A stretch of DNA of 64,000 bases from Geojedonia litorea (GCF_042654525.1 NZ_JBHSGP010000013.1:103581-167580); one strand, 5' to 3'; numbered from the stretch's first letter, positions 20,601 through 29,188 are shown. Numbers and translations: made by a program. Notes: generated from the sequence alone by a model not told the origin.

Positions 20601-20720
20601 AAAGCGCCAATTATTGTTGAAATTCGTTGAAATTCGTTGTGAAAAACAGGATACAGAAATCAACAAAAAAGCAATACTTTTTACTATTTTAAAATGAAAG
20701 TGATATGTTTTATTCAGCAT
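17667..20720 (-). CDS. GH2-family glycosidase with accessory carbohydrate-binding modules
   Basis: 1017 aa, signal peptide ending near CFSQ (residue 28). The GH2 sugar-binding, immunoglobulin-like and TIM-barrel domains are in the usual order. VFVWSLGNET holds the acid/base (Asn414-Glu415) and FVSTEAP the nucleophile Glu475. Past about residue 700 come a DUF4982-like/Ig module, a chitobiase-C-like stretch (NFEILYTTNGADPLKEG) and a CBM6/35-like terminal module (GGDYSIRFRYMHN, ending KSGSFIDEMFVD). GH2 members in ulvan loci act on uronate- or galactose-type residues; which one is unknown here. It is 11 nt downstream of an iduronate-sulfatase-like gene. It is exported to the periplasm or beyond. 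Confidence 0.9.
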   Translation of the reverse strand: MLNKTYHFHFKIVKSIAFLLISVSCFSQRISTNFNNNWRFILDDKAAYSNEIFNDNSWDNLNIPHDWSFEKGVRKGGDQGQGGGYHDGGIGWYRKSFNVNKNSLSKTTYINFDGVYMNSEVWVNGQYLGKRPYGYISFRYDISKFLKEGTNTIAVRVDNSLEPSARWYHPCGIYAPVSLIEVSKSHIAPNGVFITTPEFDASQATVKVNVDYVNISENLECKVSVLSPEGKVLKTTSQNINETKSIISLQVEKPKLWSPETPVLYQLRTQIIKNKQVLDEVETTFGFRTVAWKTETGFWLNGENVKLKGVCEHWEGGPVGGAWTKPMLRWKLQLLKDMGINAIRPSHNPTPPMFYDICDEIGLLVMDEIFDGWHKKAPEDYGKQAFDAWWQRDMQEWITRDRNHPSVFVWSLGNETHSDIAPELVKFGKSLDPTRLFSSGAGNPDDMEITGINGGSETQSFLESARFDKPFVSTEAPHTWQTRGYYRTHTWWRDNELQGTYELPNLTEKEIFFYEGLDPKKWNNRKQRFNSSYDNATVRISARKNWEVMRDTPWHSGHFRWTGFDYYGEARLVHGGLPFNLFMGGALDVAGFEKDLYYFYQSQWTNEPMVHILPHWTHPRMKKGTVIPVWVYSNADEVELFLNGKSLGKDKPGTVWNEMQCEWMVPYEEGKLEAVAYKNGIEVKRTAMVTSKAPSQLKNSLTKLDAEDAFSASYILTSEALDANNSPYPYGENRVYYAINGDVEKVSMENGNPIDSISRTKSDFRTLFFGKGRLFLRDKDNAKKASVITASIIGDKALFLSNKITIDVQEVAVIGKTSQSNFEILYTTNGADPLKEGVIYTKPFEVKDHTTIKAIVKHNGKLVLNMEETFGPSEGLFWGDEHSADMWKGRGVNISAEDAILEGGAITSVDAYRYKGTGFVKFDGKEGAITFFQENDGEGGDYSIRFRYMHNNKGELHPMKLYVNDEFVTILEFPSTGGWEKEWKFVPTIIRLKAGANNIKIETTGKSGSFIDEMFVD

Positions 20721-20731
20721 AATTAATCAGT

Positions 20732-22204
20732 TCAATTTTTTCTTGGTTCGTCATTTTGTAAAAAAGGCTTGGTATTTCTAGGAAACTGCGATTCTAATAG
20801 TTTTTTCATATGGGCTTCTTCCTTTTTGTATTCTGGATTTCCAGAAACGTTTTCAAATGACAACAGGCTGTTTTTATGTTCGTATAATTCTGCCGCTAAC
20901 ACCTCATGTGTTTTAGCATCTCGCCATTCGGTGTAACGCCATTGGCCATCTGTGGCGGTACAACCCATAATGTTAGTTCCTCTAGGATATACACTTGTAG
21001 CAACAGCATCCCAAGCCATATTGGGGTTATCAATTACGGGCACTAGACTTTTCCCATCGGAAGGTGGACCGTCTAAACCACAAATCTCTACCAATGTTGA
21101 AAATATATCCACGTTTTCTACCAAAGCATCAGAGGTAACACCCGCCTTTCTTCCTTTATGACTCGTTTCCCTACTTATTATTAAAGGTACGCGAACATCA
21201 ATCTCTACATTAGAATGTTTACACCAAGCTCCATACTCGCCGATTTTATAACCATGGTCGCTCATAAAAACAATGATGGTATTTTTGCGTAAATCTAAAT
21301 CCTCCAAAGTCTTCATTACTTTTCCAACTTGCGCATCTATATAACTAACAGAAGCGTGATAACCATGGATTAAAGTACGTGTTAAATCATCATCTAAATC
21401 GCCTTCTTGAGGAATGCCATGATAGCCTTTTAGTTCACCCCAATTGGTTAATGCCAATCGATACGCGTCTTGTGGTTTTTCCCTGGAAGGGATTGCAAAC
21501 TTATTTTTATCATACAAATCCCAGTATTTTTTAGGCGCGTTAAAAGGCAGGTGTGGTTTGCTTAAACCTACAAACATTAAAAATTTATCATCCTTAACTT
21601 TATGCAAGGTTTCGATAGCATTTTTTGCAACACGACCATCTTTATACGCTTCATCTTCTACATCGGCATCTTCAAAAGCAGGACCATTAAGATTTTTATT
21701 GCCTTCTTTTTTAAGTCTTTCCAGTAACGCCATGTTTTCTGGTTTTAAATAGCTATTATTATCTTTTTCAAATTGGGTTGTCCAGCTTTCTTTATCATCA
21801 AATGAATGGTGGTAAACTTTACCTAAACTTATCGTTTTGTATCCGTTTTCTTTAAAAAGTTGTGGCATAGTAACCACATCTTTATGCACTTTACGCAGCG
21901 GTGTGAATATGCTATAAATACCAAGCGTTTCTGGGCGCAATCCTGTCATTACACTCATTCGGGATGGTGCACAAATAGCTTGTTGAGCGTAAGCCTTATT
22001 AAACAAAACACCTTCATTTGCTAGCTTATCAATATTTGGTGTAATTGCTGTTTCACTTCCGTAACAACCTAATTCTACTCTTAAGTCATCAACATAAAAC
22101 ACTAACACATTCGGCTGTCCTATAGGGCTGTTTGCCTTTAATTGTTGAGCGTTACCATATAAAAAACTAAATATTACTAGTATGATAATTATGCTATTTC
22201 TCAT
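20732..22204 (-). CDS. S1-family sulfatase (iduronate-2-sulfatase-like)
   Basis: 490 aa with a cleavable signal (FLYGNAQ) instead of a lipobox, so it is soluble in the periplasm or secreted, unlike the other sulfatases here. The motif is CAPSR at Cys78 followed by MSVMTGLRPETLGIYS; FYVDDLRVELGCYG and FMSDHGYKIGEYG carry the metal ligands. The sequence is close in style to the CGASR sulfatase at 6.7-8.2 kb (shared HLPFNAPKKYWDLYD block). It lies between GH78 (14 nt) and GH2 (11 nt), implying that desulfation is coupled to removal of rhamnose and the next sugar. Confidence 0.9.
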   Translation of the reverse strand: MRNSIIIILVIFSFLYGNAQQLKANSPIGQPNVLVFYVDDLRVELGCYGSETAITPNIDKLANEGVLFNKAYAQQAICAPSRMSVMTGLRPETLGIYSIFTPLRKVHKDVVTMPQLFKENGYKTISLGKVYHHSFDDKESWTTQFEKDNNSYLKPENMALLERLKKEGNKNLNGPAFEDADVEDEAYKDGRVAKNAIETLHKVKDDKFLMFVGLSKPHLPFNAPKKYWDLYDKNKFAIPSREKPQDAYRLALTNWGELKGYHGIPQEGDLDDDLTRTLIHGYHASVSYIDAQVGKVMKTLEDLDLRKNTIIVFMSDHGYKIGEYGAWCKHSNVEIDVRVPLIISRETSHKGRKAGVTSDALVENVDIFSTLVEICGLDGPPSDGKSLVPVIDNPNMAWDAVATSVYPRGTNIMGCTATDGQWRYTEWRDAKTHEVLAAELYEHKNSLLSFENVSGNPEYKKEEAHMKKLLESQFPRNTKPFLQNDEPRKN

Positions 22205-22218
22205 TTACTATTATTGCT

Positions 22219-24993
22219 TTATTTAATTATGGTTTGAAATTTATATGACCCAGGTTGAGCAAATAGCTTATAAAAAGCTTTTCCTTTTTCCTTTAGCTTT
22301 AGGTTCTCATTTTCTTTAAATGCCTTACCATTAACAAAGAATTGTTCTGAAGTATTTGCTGGAATTTCAATTATGGCTGAAGTATTTGGAGGAACAGTAA
22401 CGTCTAAGAAAAATGAGTTGCCTTTAATTTCCCAAGAAGAAGACACTTTTCCATAAGGCGTGTTTAATGTTGCTGATGCGTTTGTTAATGGTCCACCTGG
22501 AACTGGTGCTATTCTAATGGTTTTATATCCCACTTCTAAAGGTGCAATTCCTGCAACACGCTCGTATATCCATTCGCCAATAGCGCCATAAGCATAATGG
22601 TTTAAACTGTTCATTCTTTGAGGATTGAAACCTTCTGCTTTGCTATAACTATTCCAACGTTCCCAAATGGTGGTAGCACCTTGATTAATAGAATAGAACC
22701 AAGAAGGATATGTTTCATTAAATAACAACTTATACATTAAATCTATTTCTCCCGTAGCATCTAAAACTTCAGATAATAGAGGTGTTCCTAAAAAACCTGT
22801 ACGTAAATGATTATCTACGTCAGCTATTTTTTCTAGCAAGTGCTTTTTGGCATTTTCCCTATTTTCTTCAGATAATAAACCGAATGCTAAAGCCAGTAAA
22901 TATGAGGTTTGGGTAGCAGTAACCTCTTTAACTTCTCCATTATTAAAAAACTCTTTTTCGAATGCATTTGCAACCGTTTTATATAAAGCGTTATACTTTT
23001 CAAATTCTTCTGTTTTGCCTAATACTTTAGCAGTTTTTGCTGTAAGTTTTGCTGAATGCGCAAAAAAGGCAGTTCCTATTAATGCGTGGGACGTATCTCC
23101 CTTATTATCACCGTTTGCTGGATAAGGTTGTAACCAATCTGCAAAAGAATTCATGTACGAAATATAGTTTTTGGAAGTTTCTTGATGGTGCCGTACCCAT
23201 TTTTTCATCATCTCATAATTCTCTTCCAAAATGCTTATATCGCCTGTTCTATAATATATTTTCCAAGGAATAATCGTACATACATCTCCCCAACCTGAAC
23301 TTACTTTACCGTTATTTAAAACATCTGGCACCACAAACGGGATACCTCCATTTTCGTATTGAGACTCGCGTACACTTTGCAACCAACTTGCCCAAAATTT
23401 ATGCACATCGGCATTAAAAAGCGATGTTGGTCCAAAAACTTGAGCATCGCCTGTCCACCCCATTCGTTCATCACGTTGCGGACAATCAGTTGGGATATCG
23501 AAAAAGTTTCCTCTTAAACCCCAAACAATATTACTTTGTAACTGATTTAATTTTTCATGTGAAGATGTAAACGTACCATTTTCATCAAAATCCGAATATT
23601 GTACAATCCCAGTTACCCAGTCTTTTGAAGGCTCTTTTGAAGTATCAAAGCCACTTAACTCCACATATCGAAAACCGTGAAATGTAAATTTTGGAGTGTA
23701 TTCTATCATTCCATCTTTTGAGGCAATATAATAATCTGTAGACTGTGCCGAACGGTAGTTTTTAGTGTAAAACGAACCGTCTGGGGATAACATTTCTGCA
23801 AACCTAACTTTTAGCGTATCGCCTTTTATTATTGGCACTTTTATGAAAGGAACGCCCACCATATTTTGTTTTAAATCGAAAATTATTGCTTCATTCTTTT
23901 TAATAATTTCTTTAGTTTCTAAAGTAATTTTCGCCTTGACTGTACTATGTCTTTTTGGTTCTAACTTAACATTGTCATCCATTGATGTTACATCAACTTT
24001 CGTCCAGTTTTTATCATCAAAGTTATTAGTTGTCCAATTGGGCATTTCAAAATTAGCATCATAGATTTCTCCATCATAGATATCTGCAAATCTTATAGGA
24101 CCTTTTGTGGTTCCTTTCCATGTTTCATCAGATATAATCACTTCTTTCGAACCATCTTTCATTGTTATTTCTAATTGTAATAAAAGTTTAGGAGACTCTG
24201 TATTATTCCAGTAGGATTTTTGCCATCCTAACCTACCTGAATGCCATCCAGCAGCCAACTCTACTCCAATTGTGTTTTGTCCTGATTCTATGAGATCAGT
24301 AACGTCATAAGTTAATGTTTCGATTCTTTTTTGGTACGGTGTCCATCCTGGAGGCATTACATCGTCACTAAGATCTTCTCCATTTATGGCGACATCAAAA
24401 ACGCCTTTTGCCGTTATGTATAATCTTGCTGAAGCCACATCGTTAGATAACTCAAAACCTTTTCTTAAATATTGTGGTCTGTGGATAATGTTGTCTTGAC
24501 TACCTAAAACACCTTCTTCTTTTGTAGGCAAACCTATCCATTGCGCCTGCCAATCGCTATTATTCAATAAACCCAATTCGAAGTTTTGAACTGCACTCCA
24601 ATTTGAGGCCTCATCATTTTGATTATAATATTTAACTTGCCAAAAAACTTTTTGACGCGATTTTAAAGCTTCTCCTTCATATTTTACCCATGCAGATTGC
24701 CCTGAAATTTGTTTTTGAGTATCCCATAAGTCGGCATTATGAGACAACATTTCTGGACTACTAGCGACTACAATTCGATACGCCGATTGACTAATAATGT
24801 TTTCAGAAACAGGTAATTGCCATGAAAAGGTAGGTATACTGTCATAAAATCCTATTGGATTTACAAAACCTTCGGAAACTTTTAAAGATTTAGGTTGTTC
24901 AATTAATTCATCATTACAAGAAAAATACAAAATGCCTGCAAAAACACTTACAAACAAATAAAAATTGTTTTTAAATCCCATGGTAAAGTTCAT
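22219..24993 (-). CDS. GH78-family alpha-L-rhamnosidase, lipoprotein (first copy)
   Basis: 924 aa; lipobox at Cys26 (ILYFSC). Either the ATG at 24993 or the one at 24981 could be used. Domain order is the classic GH78: an N-terminal fibronectin-like domain (SAYRIVVASSPEML), two beta-sandwich domains, an (alpha/alpha)6 barrel and a C-terminal sandwich. The catalytic acid region is DCPQRDERMGWTGD with Glu509; the candidate base is in TTIWERWNSYS. It hydrolyses terminal alpha-L-rhamnose. It heads an operon with a sulfatase and GH2, and a tandem-repeat site lies about 63 nt upstream, straight after the terminator of the lyase gene. Confidence 0.93.
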   Translation of the reverse strand: MNFTMGFKNNFYLFVSVFAGILYFSCNDELIEQPKSLKVSEGFVNPIGFYDSIPTFSWQLPVSENIISQSAYRIVVASSPEMLSHNADLWDTQKQISGQSAWVKYEGEALKSRQKVFWQVKYYNQNDEASNWSAVQNFELGLLNNSDWQAQWIGLPTKEEGVLGSQDNIIHRPQYLRKGFELSNDVASARLYITAKGVFDVAINGEDLSDDVMPPGWTPYQKRIETLTYDVTDLIESGQNTIGVELAAGWHSGRLGWQKSYWNNTESPKLLLQLEITMKDGSKEVIISDETWKGTTKGPIRFADIYDGEIYDANFEMPNWTTNNFDDKNWTKVDVTSMDDNVKLEPKRHSTVKAKITLETKEIIKKNEAIIFDLKQNMVGVPFIKVPIIKGDTLKVRFAEMLSPDGSFYTKNYRSAQSTDYYIASKDGMIEYTPKFTFHGFRYVELSGFDTSKEPSKDWVTGIVQYSDFDENGTFTSSHEKLNQLQSNIVWGLRGNFFDIPTDCPQRDERMGWTGDAQVFGPTSLFNADVHKFWASWLQSVRESQYENGGIPFVVPDVLNNGKVSSGWGDVCTIIPWKIYYRTGDISILEENYEMMKKWVRHHQETSKNYISYMNSFADWLQPYPANGDNKGDTSHALIGTAFFAHSAKLTAKTAKVLGKTEEFEKYNALYKTVANAFEKEFFNNGEVKEVTATQTSYLLALAFGLLSEENRENAKKHLLEKIADVDNHLRTGFLGTPLLSEVLDATGEIDLMYKLLFNETYPSWFYSINQGATTIWERWNSYSKAEGFNPQRMNSLNHYAYGAIGEWIYERVAGIAPLEVGYKTIRIAPVPGGPLTNASATLNTPYGKVSSSWEIKGNSFFLDVTVPPNTSAIIEIPANTSEQFFVNGKAFKENENLKLKEKGKAFYKLFAQPGSYKFQTIIK

Positions 24994-25026
24994 TTCTATA
25001 TGATTATTAGATTATAAAAATTTAAA

Positions 25027-25073
25027 CAACAATATGTTGCTTTTTTTAGATAAAACTATCCTGTACTGTCCAG
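25027..25073 (-). promoter_or_regulatory. Tandem-repeat site plus probable -7 box upstream of the GH78-sulfatase-GH2 operon
   Basis: Plus-strand TATCCTGTACTGTCCAG at 25057-25073. The nearest -7-like element on the minus strand is TATTGTTG (25027-25034), 22 nt away rather than the usual 20. The GH78 ATG follows 33 nt later. Between site and box is TTTTATCTAAAAAA, also found after the site at 27.7 kb. Confidence 0.65.
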
Positions 25074-25077
25074 AAAA

Positions 25078-25109
25078 AAAGGCCAGAAGTTGCATTACTC
25101 CTGACCTTT
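25078..25109 (-). terminator. Rho-independent terminator of the propeller lyase gene
   Basis: On the minus strand AAAGGTCAGGAGT, a short loop, then AACTTCTGGCCTTT with a trailing T-run. It lies 23 nt after the lyase stop codon. Confidence 0.8.
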
Positions 25110-25131
25110 ATTTATAATTTTTTGCTTTACA

Positions 25132-27606
25132 TCAGCGAATTACAAGTTTTTTATGATACACGCGTTGATATTCATCAACTACTTTTATAAGGTATATTCC
25201 TGATTTAAAACGATTGTTGTTTTGCACTTCCATTCTATTGGAGTACATAGTGTTTTTATAAATTACTTTACCTAACATATCGTTAATAACAATTTCAGCT
25301 TTATAAAAACCATCTAGTACAATATTAAAATTCCCGTTAGCAGGGTTTGGATATACTTTTACAGCATAGGATGCTAACTCCTTATCGTCAATGCTAAGCG
25401 GTGCGCTACTGGCTAATTCCACTTTCCATTTACTACGGGCATCGGTAATATCAGCAGGTAGGTTATAAAACTGTCCGTCATCTTGATGATATAGGTATGA
25501 ATTACTATCTTTAACCCCAAACCTAAATGTTTGGTCAGTGGCAGTATAGTAGGCAGTCCATATTTTATCAACATCGTTTGATGGAGAGACTTTAGTGGTG
25601 CTAAATATGGCATTACCCGCGCCTGATCCTGCACCTCTTAATATCCCTCTTACTTCACTGTCAATATTATAATATTCGGTACCTTCAAAAGTAGTATTTA
25701 CAAACGTCCAGTTTAAAGCATTATCACCTTGAACATAATCGCTCTCATATACATCAGTGTTTGTTGTTGATGATTTTAAATATTTTCCAGTAGCCACATT
25801 TTTCAATCTATACACCTCCCCTGTTAAATCGTTTGGATCAAAAATTGTAGCATTAACTGTTATTTCCGTTGAATTTACGGTTTCGTTGCTGACATTATAT
25901 GCTACCGCCTGAATGGTGTAGGCTCCTTCCGAAGTAGGCGTCCAATCTACCGAATAAGGCTCTGTACTATCTTCACCAAAATAGGATCCATTAACCAAAA
26001 ACTCAACTTTAGAGATACTGCCATTTTCATCTACGGCATCGGCAGAAATTGATACTGTATCACCAACATTATAAGTTTCACCATCAAATGGTGAGGACAA
26101 GGACACTCTAAACGGATCTAAAATGATGCCTAAATCGATCACTTGAAGATACAGAGGCAGGGCATTACCAGAGCCATTTTCCATCAAATAATAATACAAT
26201 TTACCATTATCTATATATACCTGACCGTGGTCAAAAGTTCTTCCAGAAGTAGCCTGATATACTGTTGTAAAATTATTGGTGCCTCCTTCAGTTTTTTGAA
26301 CTTTGACTCTTCCATTTACTAATCCAATAATAAATACATCATCTCCGGCAGTATAGATAGCTTCTGCTCCAGCAAAATCTTCTGAAGTAATAAAATCTGG
26401 TGCGCCCGCAGGTTTATAAGTATGCAAATACTTGGTAACGTTAAATTGATTGTCTTTTACCCTACTTATAATGTGAACATCCTCATTTTCAGTAACCGTC
26501 CAATCAAAATCTTGAACAATATTTATCGAATTTACATCTGTACCTTGAACATAATCTCCTGGTTCCATCACTTTTATAAATTCGGCATCATATAAGGGTA
26601 AACTAAATCCTTGTCCCTGATGGTTCTTCCAGCCTGTAAATCCGTTTTGATCATCGGAGTAAGCGTAATACACCCCGTTTTGATATTCGTACTTATCGCT
26701 ATTGTTGGAAGATCTTTTCTGAAAACCAATACGCATTTTTCCATTAACGTATTTAATATCTCCATAAAGCCCCCAATTATAAGTTATCCCTGATTGATTC
26801 TTGGCATTTAAAACATTAAAGTGTGTAAAACTAGACCATATGGACGTACTGGCTTCATATTTAGAAAATTTATAGGCACCATTATTATTGCCACCTTCTC
26901 GCATGTACATAAATAAATCTCCAGAAGAGTTCAAGAAAAATTTGGGGTAAGTTAAGGCCGAAAAATTATTATAATCTTCTCCACCGTTAAGACTTAAGTG
27001 CTTATATCCTCCAGTAGAATTTTGCACAAACTTATCCAGCGTGAAGTCAACATCAGGGAGTGCTGCAGCATTTGCTACAGAAAAGGAATACCTAAAATAA
27101 TCATCACTCAAACTACCATCAGAAGGTCTTGTATTGCTGTAGGAATGCATATCATACAATAAATGGATAGTTCCATTTAATGGGCTTACACCTACGGCAA
27201 TTGTGTTGTGTGATTCGCCTATCCACCATTTGTTTTGATAACCAGTATGCCTATGCGGGAACTCGATAGTTGCCATGGTTCCTGTAATGGTATTGTAACG
27301 TGTGAGCATCACATTGCGCTCTGCTTTACCCCCTTTGTACCACGTCATAAAAACATATTCATTGTAAGTTGCTATACAGTCGCCATGGGCTGAAATATTT
27401 CTACCAAAAAAATAATCATAAGGTGCATTTTCACCAGTATTTGCTGCATTACTTGACACTTGAGTGCCATCAAAATGCAAACCAAAATCAGTGATTTTAA
27501 TTTCACTTTCTAAAACTACTTGTGCATAGTGAAGTTGAACAAAACACAGGGCAAATAAAAAACAGACGTGTTTTACTCGTAATAATTCTAAGTACTTTTT
27601 TTTCAT
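25132..27606 (-). CDS. Secreted T9SS multidomain beta-propeller, candidate ulvan lyase (PL24-like) with binding domain
   Basis: 824 aa. Signal peptide (ends near LHYAQ); BNR_4-type propeller about 30-500 (SAHGDCIATYNEYVFMTWY, HRHTGYQNKWWIGESHNT, IHLLYDMHSYS); an Ig-like module about 510-590 (SLSSPFDGETYNVGDTVSIS); a ricin-like trefoil about 593-735 (GEVYRLKNVATGKYLKSS); and a T9SS C-terminal sorting domain (VKVYPNPANGNF to the end). The propeller with paired histidines resembles PL24 ulvan lyases. The trefoil module is shared with the T9SS PL28 lyase at 55.3 kb, which suggests a common polymer-binding role. T9SS cargo is outside the cell, fitting a first-cut endolyase. It has its own site and promoter at 27.7 kb and a terminator. 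Lyase function is inferred from fold and context. Confidence 0.72.
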   Translation of the reverse strand: MKKKYLELLRVKHVCFLFALCFVQLHYAQVVLESEIKITDFGLHFDGTQVSSNAANTGENAPYDYFFGRNISAHGDCIATYNEYVFMTWYKGGKAERNVMLTRYNTITGTMATIEFPHRHTGYQNKWWIGESHNTIAVGVSPLNGTIHLLYDMHSYSNTRPSDGSLSDDYFRYSFSVANAAALPDVDFTLDKFVQNSTGGYKHLSLNGGEDYNNFSALTYPKFFLNSSGDLFMYMREGGNNNGAYKFSKYEASTSIWSSFTHFNVLNAKNQSGITYNWGLYGDIKYVNGKMRIGFQKRSSNNSDKYEYQNGVYYAYSDDQNGFTGWKNHQGQGFSLPLYDAEFIKVMEPGDYVQGTDVNSINIVQDFDWTVTENEDVHIISRVKDNQFNVTKYLHTYKPAGAPDFITSEDFAGAEAIYTAGDDVFIIGLVNGRVKVQKTEGGTNNFTTVYQATSGRTFDHGQVYIDNGKLYYYLMENGSGNALPLYLQVIDLGIILDPFRVSLSSPFDGETYNVGDTVSISADAVDENGSISKVEFLVNGSYFGEDSTEPYSVDWTPTSEGAYTIQAVAYNVSNETVNSTEITVNATIFDPNDLTGEVYRLKNVATGKYLKSSTTNTDVYESDYVQGDNALNWTFVNTTFEGTEYYNIDSEVRGILRGAGSGAGNAIFSTTKVSPSNDVDKIWTAYYTATDQTFRFGVKDSNSYLYHQDDGQFYNLPADITDARSKWKVELASSAPLSIDDKELASYAVKVYPNPANGNFNIVLDGFYKAEIVINDMLGKVIYKNTMYSNRMEVQNNNRFKSGIYLIKVVDEYQRVYHKKLVIR

Positions 27607-27655
27607 AGCTATAATTTTTTGACTTAAATCCTAAATTCAGAAACAATAAAGCAAA

Positions 27656-27700
27656 CAAAGTTCTCTTTTTTAGATAAAAAAAGTATCCTGCACTATACGG
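27656..27700 (-). promoter_or_regulatory. Tandem-repeat site plus -7 box upstream of the T9SS propeller lyase
   Basis: Plus-strand TATCCTGCACTATACGG at 27684-27700, then 20 nt, then minus-strand GAACTTTG (27656-27663), one mismatch from TAnnTTTG. The start codon is about 49 nt beyond. Confidence 0.72.
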
Positions 27701-27726
27701 CTAGCTTTTGTTAATAGTTTATATGT

Positions 27727-28071
27727 TTAAGCCATGTGAAATACCTCTTCTAAAGGTATAGAAACAGGTGAGTTATCGGGGTTTACCTCCATGATATCCG
27801 CCATAAAATCCCACCATTTTTTTACGATATCGTTGTTGGCTAGATCTTGTGAACCTCCTTTACCTGACACTTTTTGAAATGCGAATAAGATACTTGTTTC
27901 TTCATCTAAAAAAATGGAGTACTCACTTATGCCACTATCCTTTAATAGTTTTTTAAGGTCAGGCCATAGTTCATCGTGGCGTTTTTTATAAATAGCTTTT
28001 TGACCTGGATTTAGCTTCATTTTAAAAGCTAATCTTTTTTGCAATGGTTTTGTATTTATAGCCTTTTTCAT
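27727..28071 (-). CDS. rhaM: L-rhamnose mutarotase
   Basis: The ATG at 28071 is preferred over the one at 28095 because the longer form would begin right beside the upstream terminator; the product is 114 aa. The sequence RLAFKMKLNPGQKAIYKKRHDELWPDL, the IFLDEETSILFAFQKV strand and the ending KKWWDFMADIMEVNPDNSP are diagnostic of the RhaM/DUF718 family (small dimeric ferredoxin-like enzymes that interconvert alpha and beta rhamnose). It is cytoplasmic. It sits between two lyase/secreted-protein genes, just downstream of the 28.2-29.0 kb gene, and lacks a tandem-repeat site of its own. It could be transcribed by readthrough past the hairpin at 28.1 kb. It links the PUL directly to rhamnose. 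Confidence 0.92.
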   Translation of the reverse strand: MKKAINTKPLQKRLAFKMKLNPGQKAIYKKRHDELWPDLKKLLKDSGISEYSIFLDEETSILFAFQKVSGKGGSQDLANNDIVKKWWDFMADIMEVNPDNSPVSIPLEEVFHMA

Positions 28072-28099
28072 ATTGCTTGTTTGTTTATAATGCATAAAA

Positions 28100-28135
28100 A
28101 AATCATCCTGCCTCTTTTGAAGGCAGAATGATTTT
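28100..28135 (-). terminator. Terminator hairpin between the T9SS protein gene and rhaM
   Basis: Minus strand: AAAATCATTCTGCCT, loop, AGGCAGGATGATTTTTTT. It is a strong near-perfect stem. The ATCCTG it contains is part of the stem, not a regulatory site. Confidence 0.8.
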
Positions 28136-28163
28136 ATCTCATTATTTTAATAAACCTAAAAGT

Positions 28164-29024
28164 TTATTCTTTAATAATTTTTTTGCTATAACTTCCGTTA
28201 TCACCTACCATTTTTACAATGTATAAGCCACTTGTAAGGGTACTAACGTCCATATTTAAAGTTGACGATCCATCTACTTTAATTGACATAATTTGTTTAC
28301 CAAGTATACTATAAATGTTCACATCTTTAACATTAGGAGTTAAACCTTTAATAGTCAACTCATCATTTACCGGATTTGATACAAAAATTGAGCTTTTATC
28401 AAAGTCTGCAGTACTTAATGTAGATACAAGAATGTAACGAAGATTGCTAATTGTACCTGAATTTTGAAACAGTACTTGATCACCTGCTGCCGTTGGTACT
28501 ACACTATATCTTAAGTTTCCTTGCCCTGGAGGTTTAGCGAACAATGCATTGTTTCCAGTGCCGGTCCAACCGCTCGCTTTTCTTCTTTGAAACTGGTCAT
28601 ATTCGTAGTTTGGATCCATGGTATCACTTATCGGATCACCAGGTCTAGCATTAATTCTTACTTCAGGATCTAATCCGGTCCCATCATAAGTTGATTGATC
28701 TACAATCATTGTCCAGGGTCCAGCACCAAGAGAAGTAAGATCTGCTGTAATTTCCACATACCCTGCAGAAGCTGGCATTCTATGGTCTGTTACAGTCCAA
28801 AGTTGTGTAGCATCAGCGGGTGCTGTTGTTATTTCTGCAGCCCACTCTAACTGACCTGTACCGCCATTAATGGTCATATAAAGTTCACCTCCGGCCAAAT
28901 TACATGTTGCAATCTTATAAACACCGGGCGCAAGCCATAGATCAGGACATTCTTGAGCGTGCACCTGAAGTACAAACATGGTTAAGCATAAAAATGCAGA
29001 AATTTTTAAAGTAATATTTTTCAT
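28164..29024 (-). CDS. T9SS-secreted protein of unknown function
   Basis: 286 aa. Signal peptide ending near VHAQ, then a compact beta-rich region (residues about 25-205; ECPDLWLAPGVYKIATC, LYMTINGGTGQLEW, TQLWTVTDHR, RYSVVPTAAGDQVLFQNSG) with a ricin-trefoil/lectin-like look, and a T9SS sorting domain from about residue 212 (SIFVSNPVNDELTIKG, ending SYSKKIIKE). I recognise no catalytic family. It has its own promoter with a perfect direct repeat (TATCCTGTGGTATCCTG) and its own terminator, the marks of a strongly controlled single-gene unit. A secreted ulvan-binding protein or a small new lyase are both possible; neither is shown. Confidence 0.75.
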   Translation of the reverse strand: MKNITLKISAFLCLTMFVLQVHAQECPDLWLAPGVYKIATCNLAGGELYMTINGGTGQLEWAAEITTAPADATQLWTVTDHRMPASAGYVEITADLTSLGAGPWTMIVDQSTYDGTGLDPEVRINARPGDPISDTMDPNYEYDQFQRRKASGWTGTGNNALFAKPPGQGNLRYSVVPTAAGDQVLFQNSGTISNLRYILVSTLSTADFDKSSIFVSNPVNDELTIKGLTPNVKDVNIYSILGKQIMSIKVDGSSTLNMDVSTLTSGLYIVKMVGDNGSYSKKIIKE

Positions 29025-29075
29025 AATAGATTAATTTTTAGCTTGTTAGTGGAAACTAACTGGATTAATAATGCT

Positions 29076-29120
29076 ACAATTTAATTTGTATTACTTTAAT
29101 TAGTATCCTGTGGTATCCTG
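29076..29120 (-). promoter_or_regulatory. Tandem-repeat site (perfect direct repeat) plus weak -7 box
   Basis: Plus-strand TATCCTGTGGTATCCTG at 29104-29120: both 7-mers are perfect. At 20 nt spacing the minus strand reads TAAATTGT (29076-29083), an imperfect -7 box. The same 17-mer occurs, on the opposite strand, at 61962-61978. Confidence 0.72.
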
Positions 29121-29137
29121 TAAGAAATATTTATAAC

Positions 29138-29164
29138 AAAAAAGGAGAGCAAATCGCCCCCCTT
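29138..29164 (-). terminator. Terminator of the GH5-like/GH3 operon
   Basis: Minus strand AAGGGGGGC, loop GATTT, GCTCTCCTT followed by T6; the stem uses some G-U pairs. It is 25 nt after the GH3 stop codon. Confidence 0.75.
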
Positions 29165-29188
29165 GTTTAGGCTATTATAAGCTGGATT

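Noticed and set aside
25413..25634. 73-aa leftward ORF within the propeller lyase gene
   Set aside because: It is a shadow in another frame of a clearly coding region.
28100..28135. ATCCTGCCT resembling the regulatory 7-mer
   Set aside because: It is part of a strong terminator stem, lacks the second 7-mer at 10 bp spacing and lies directly after a stop codon.
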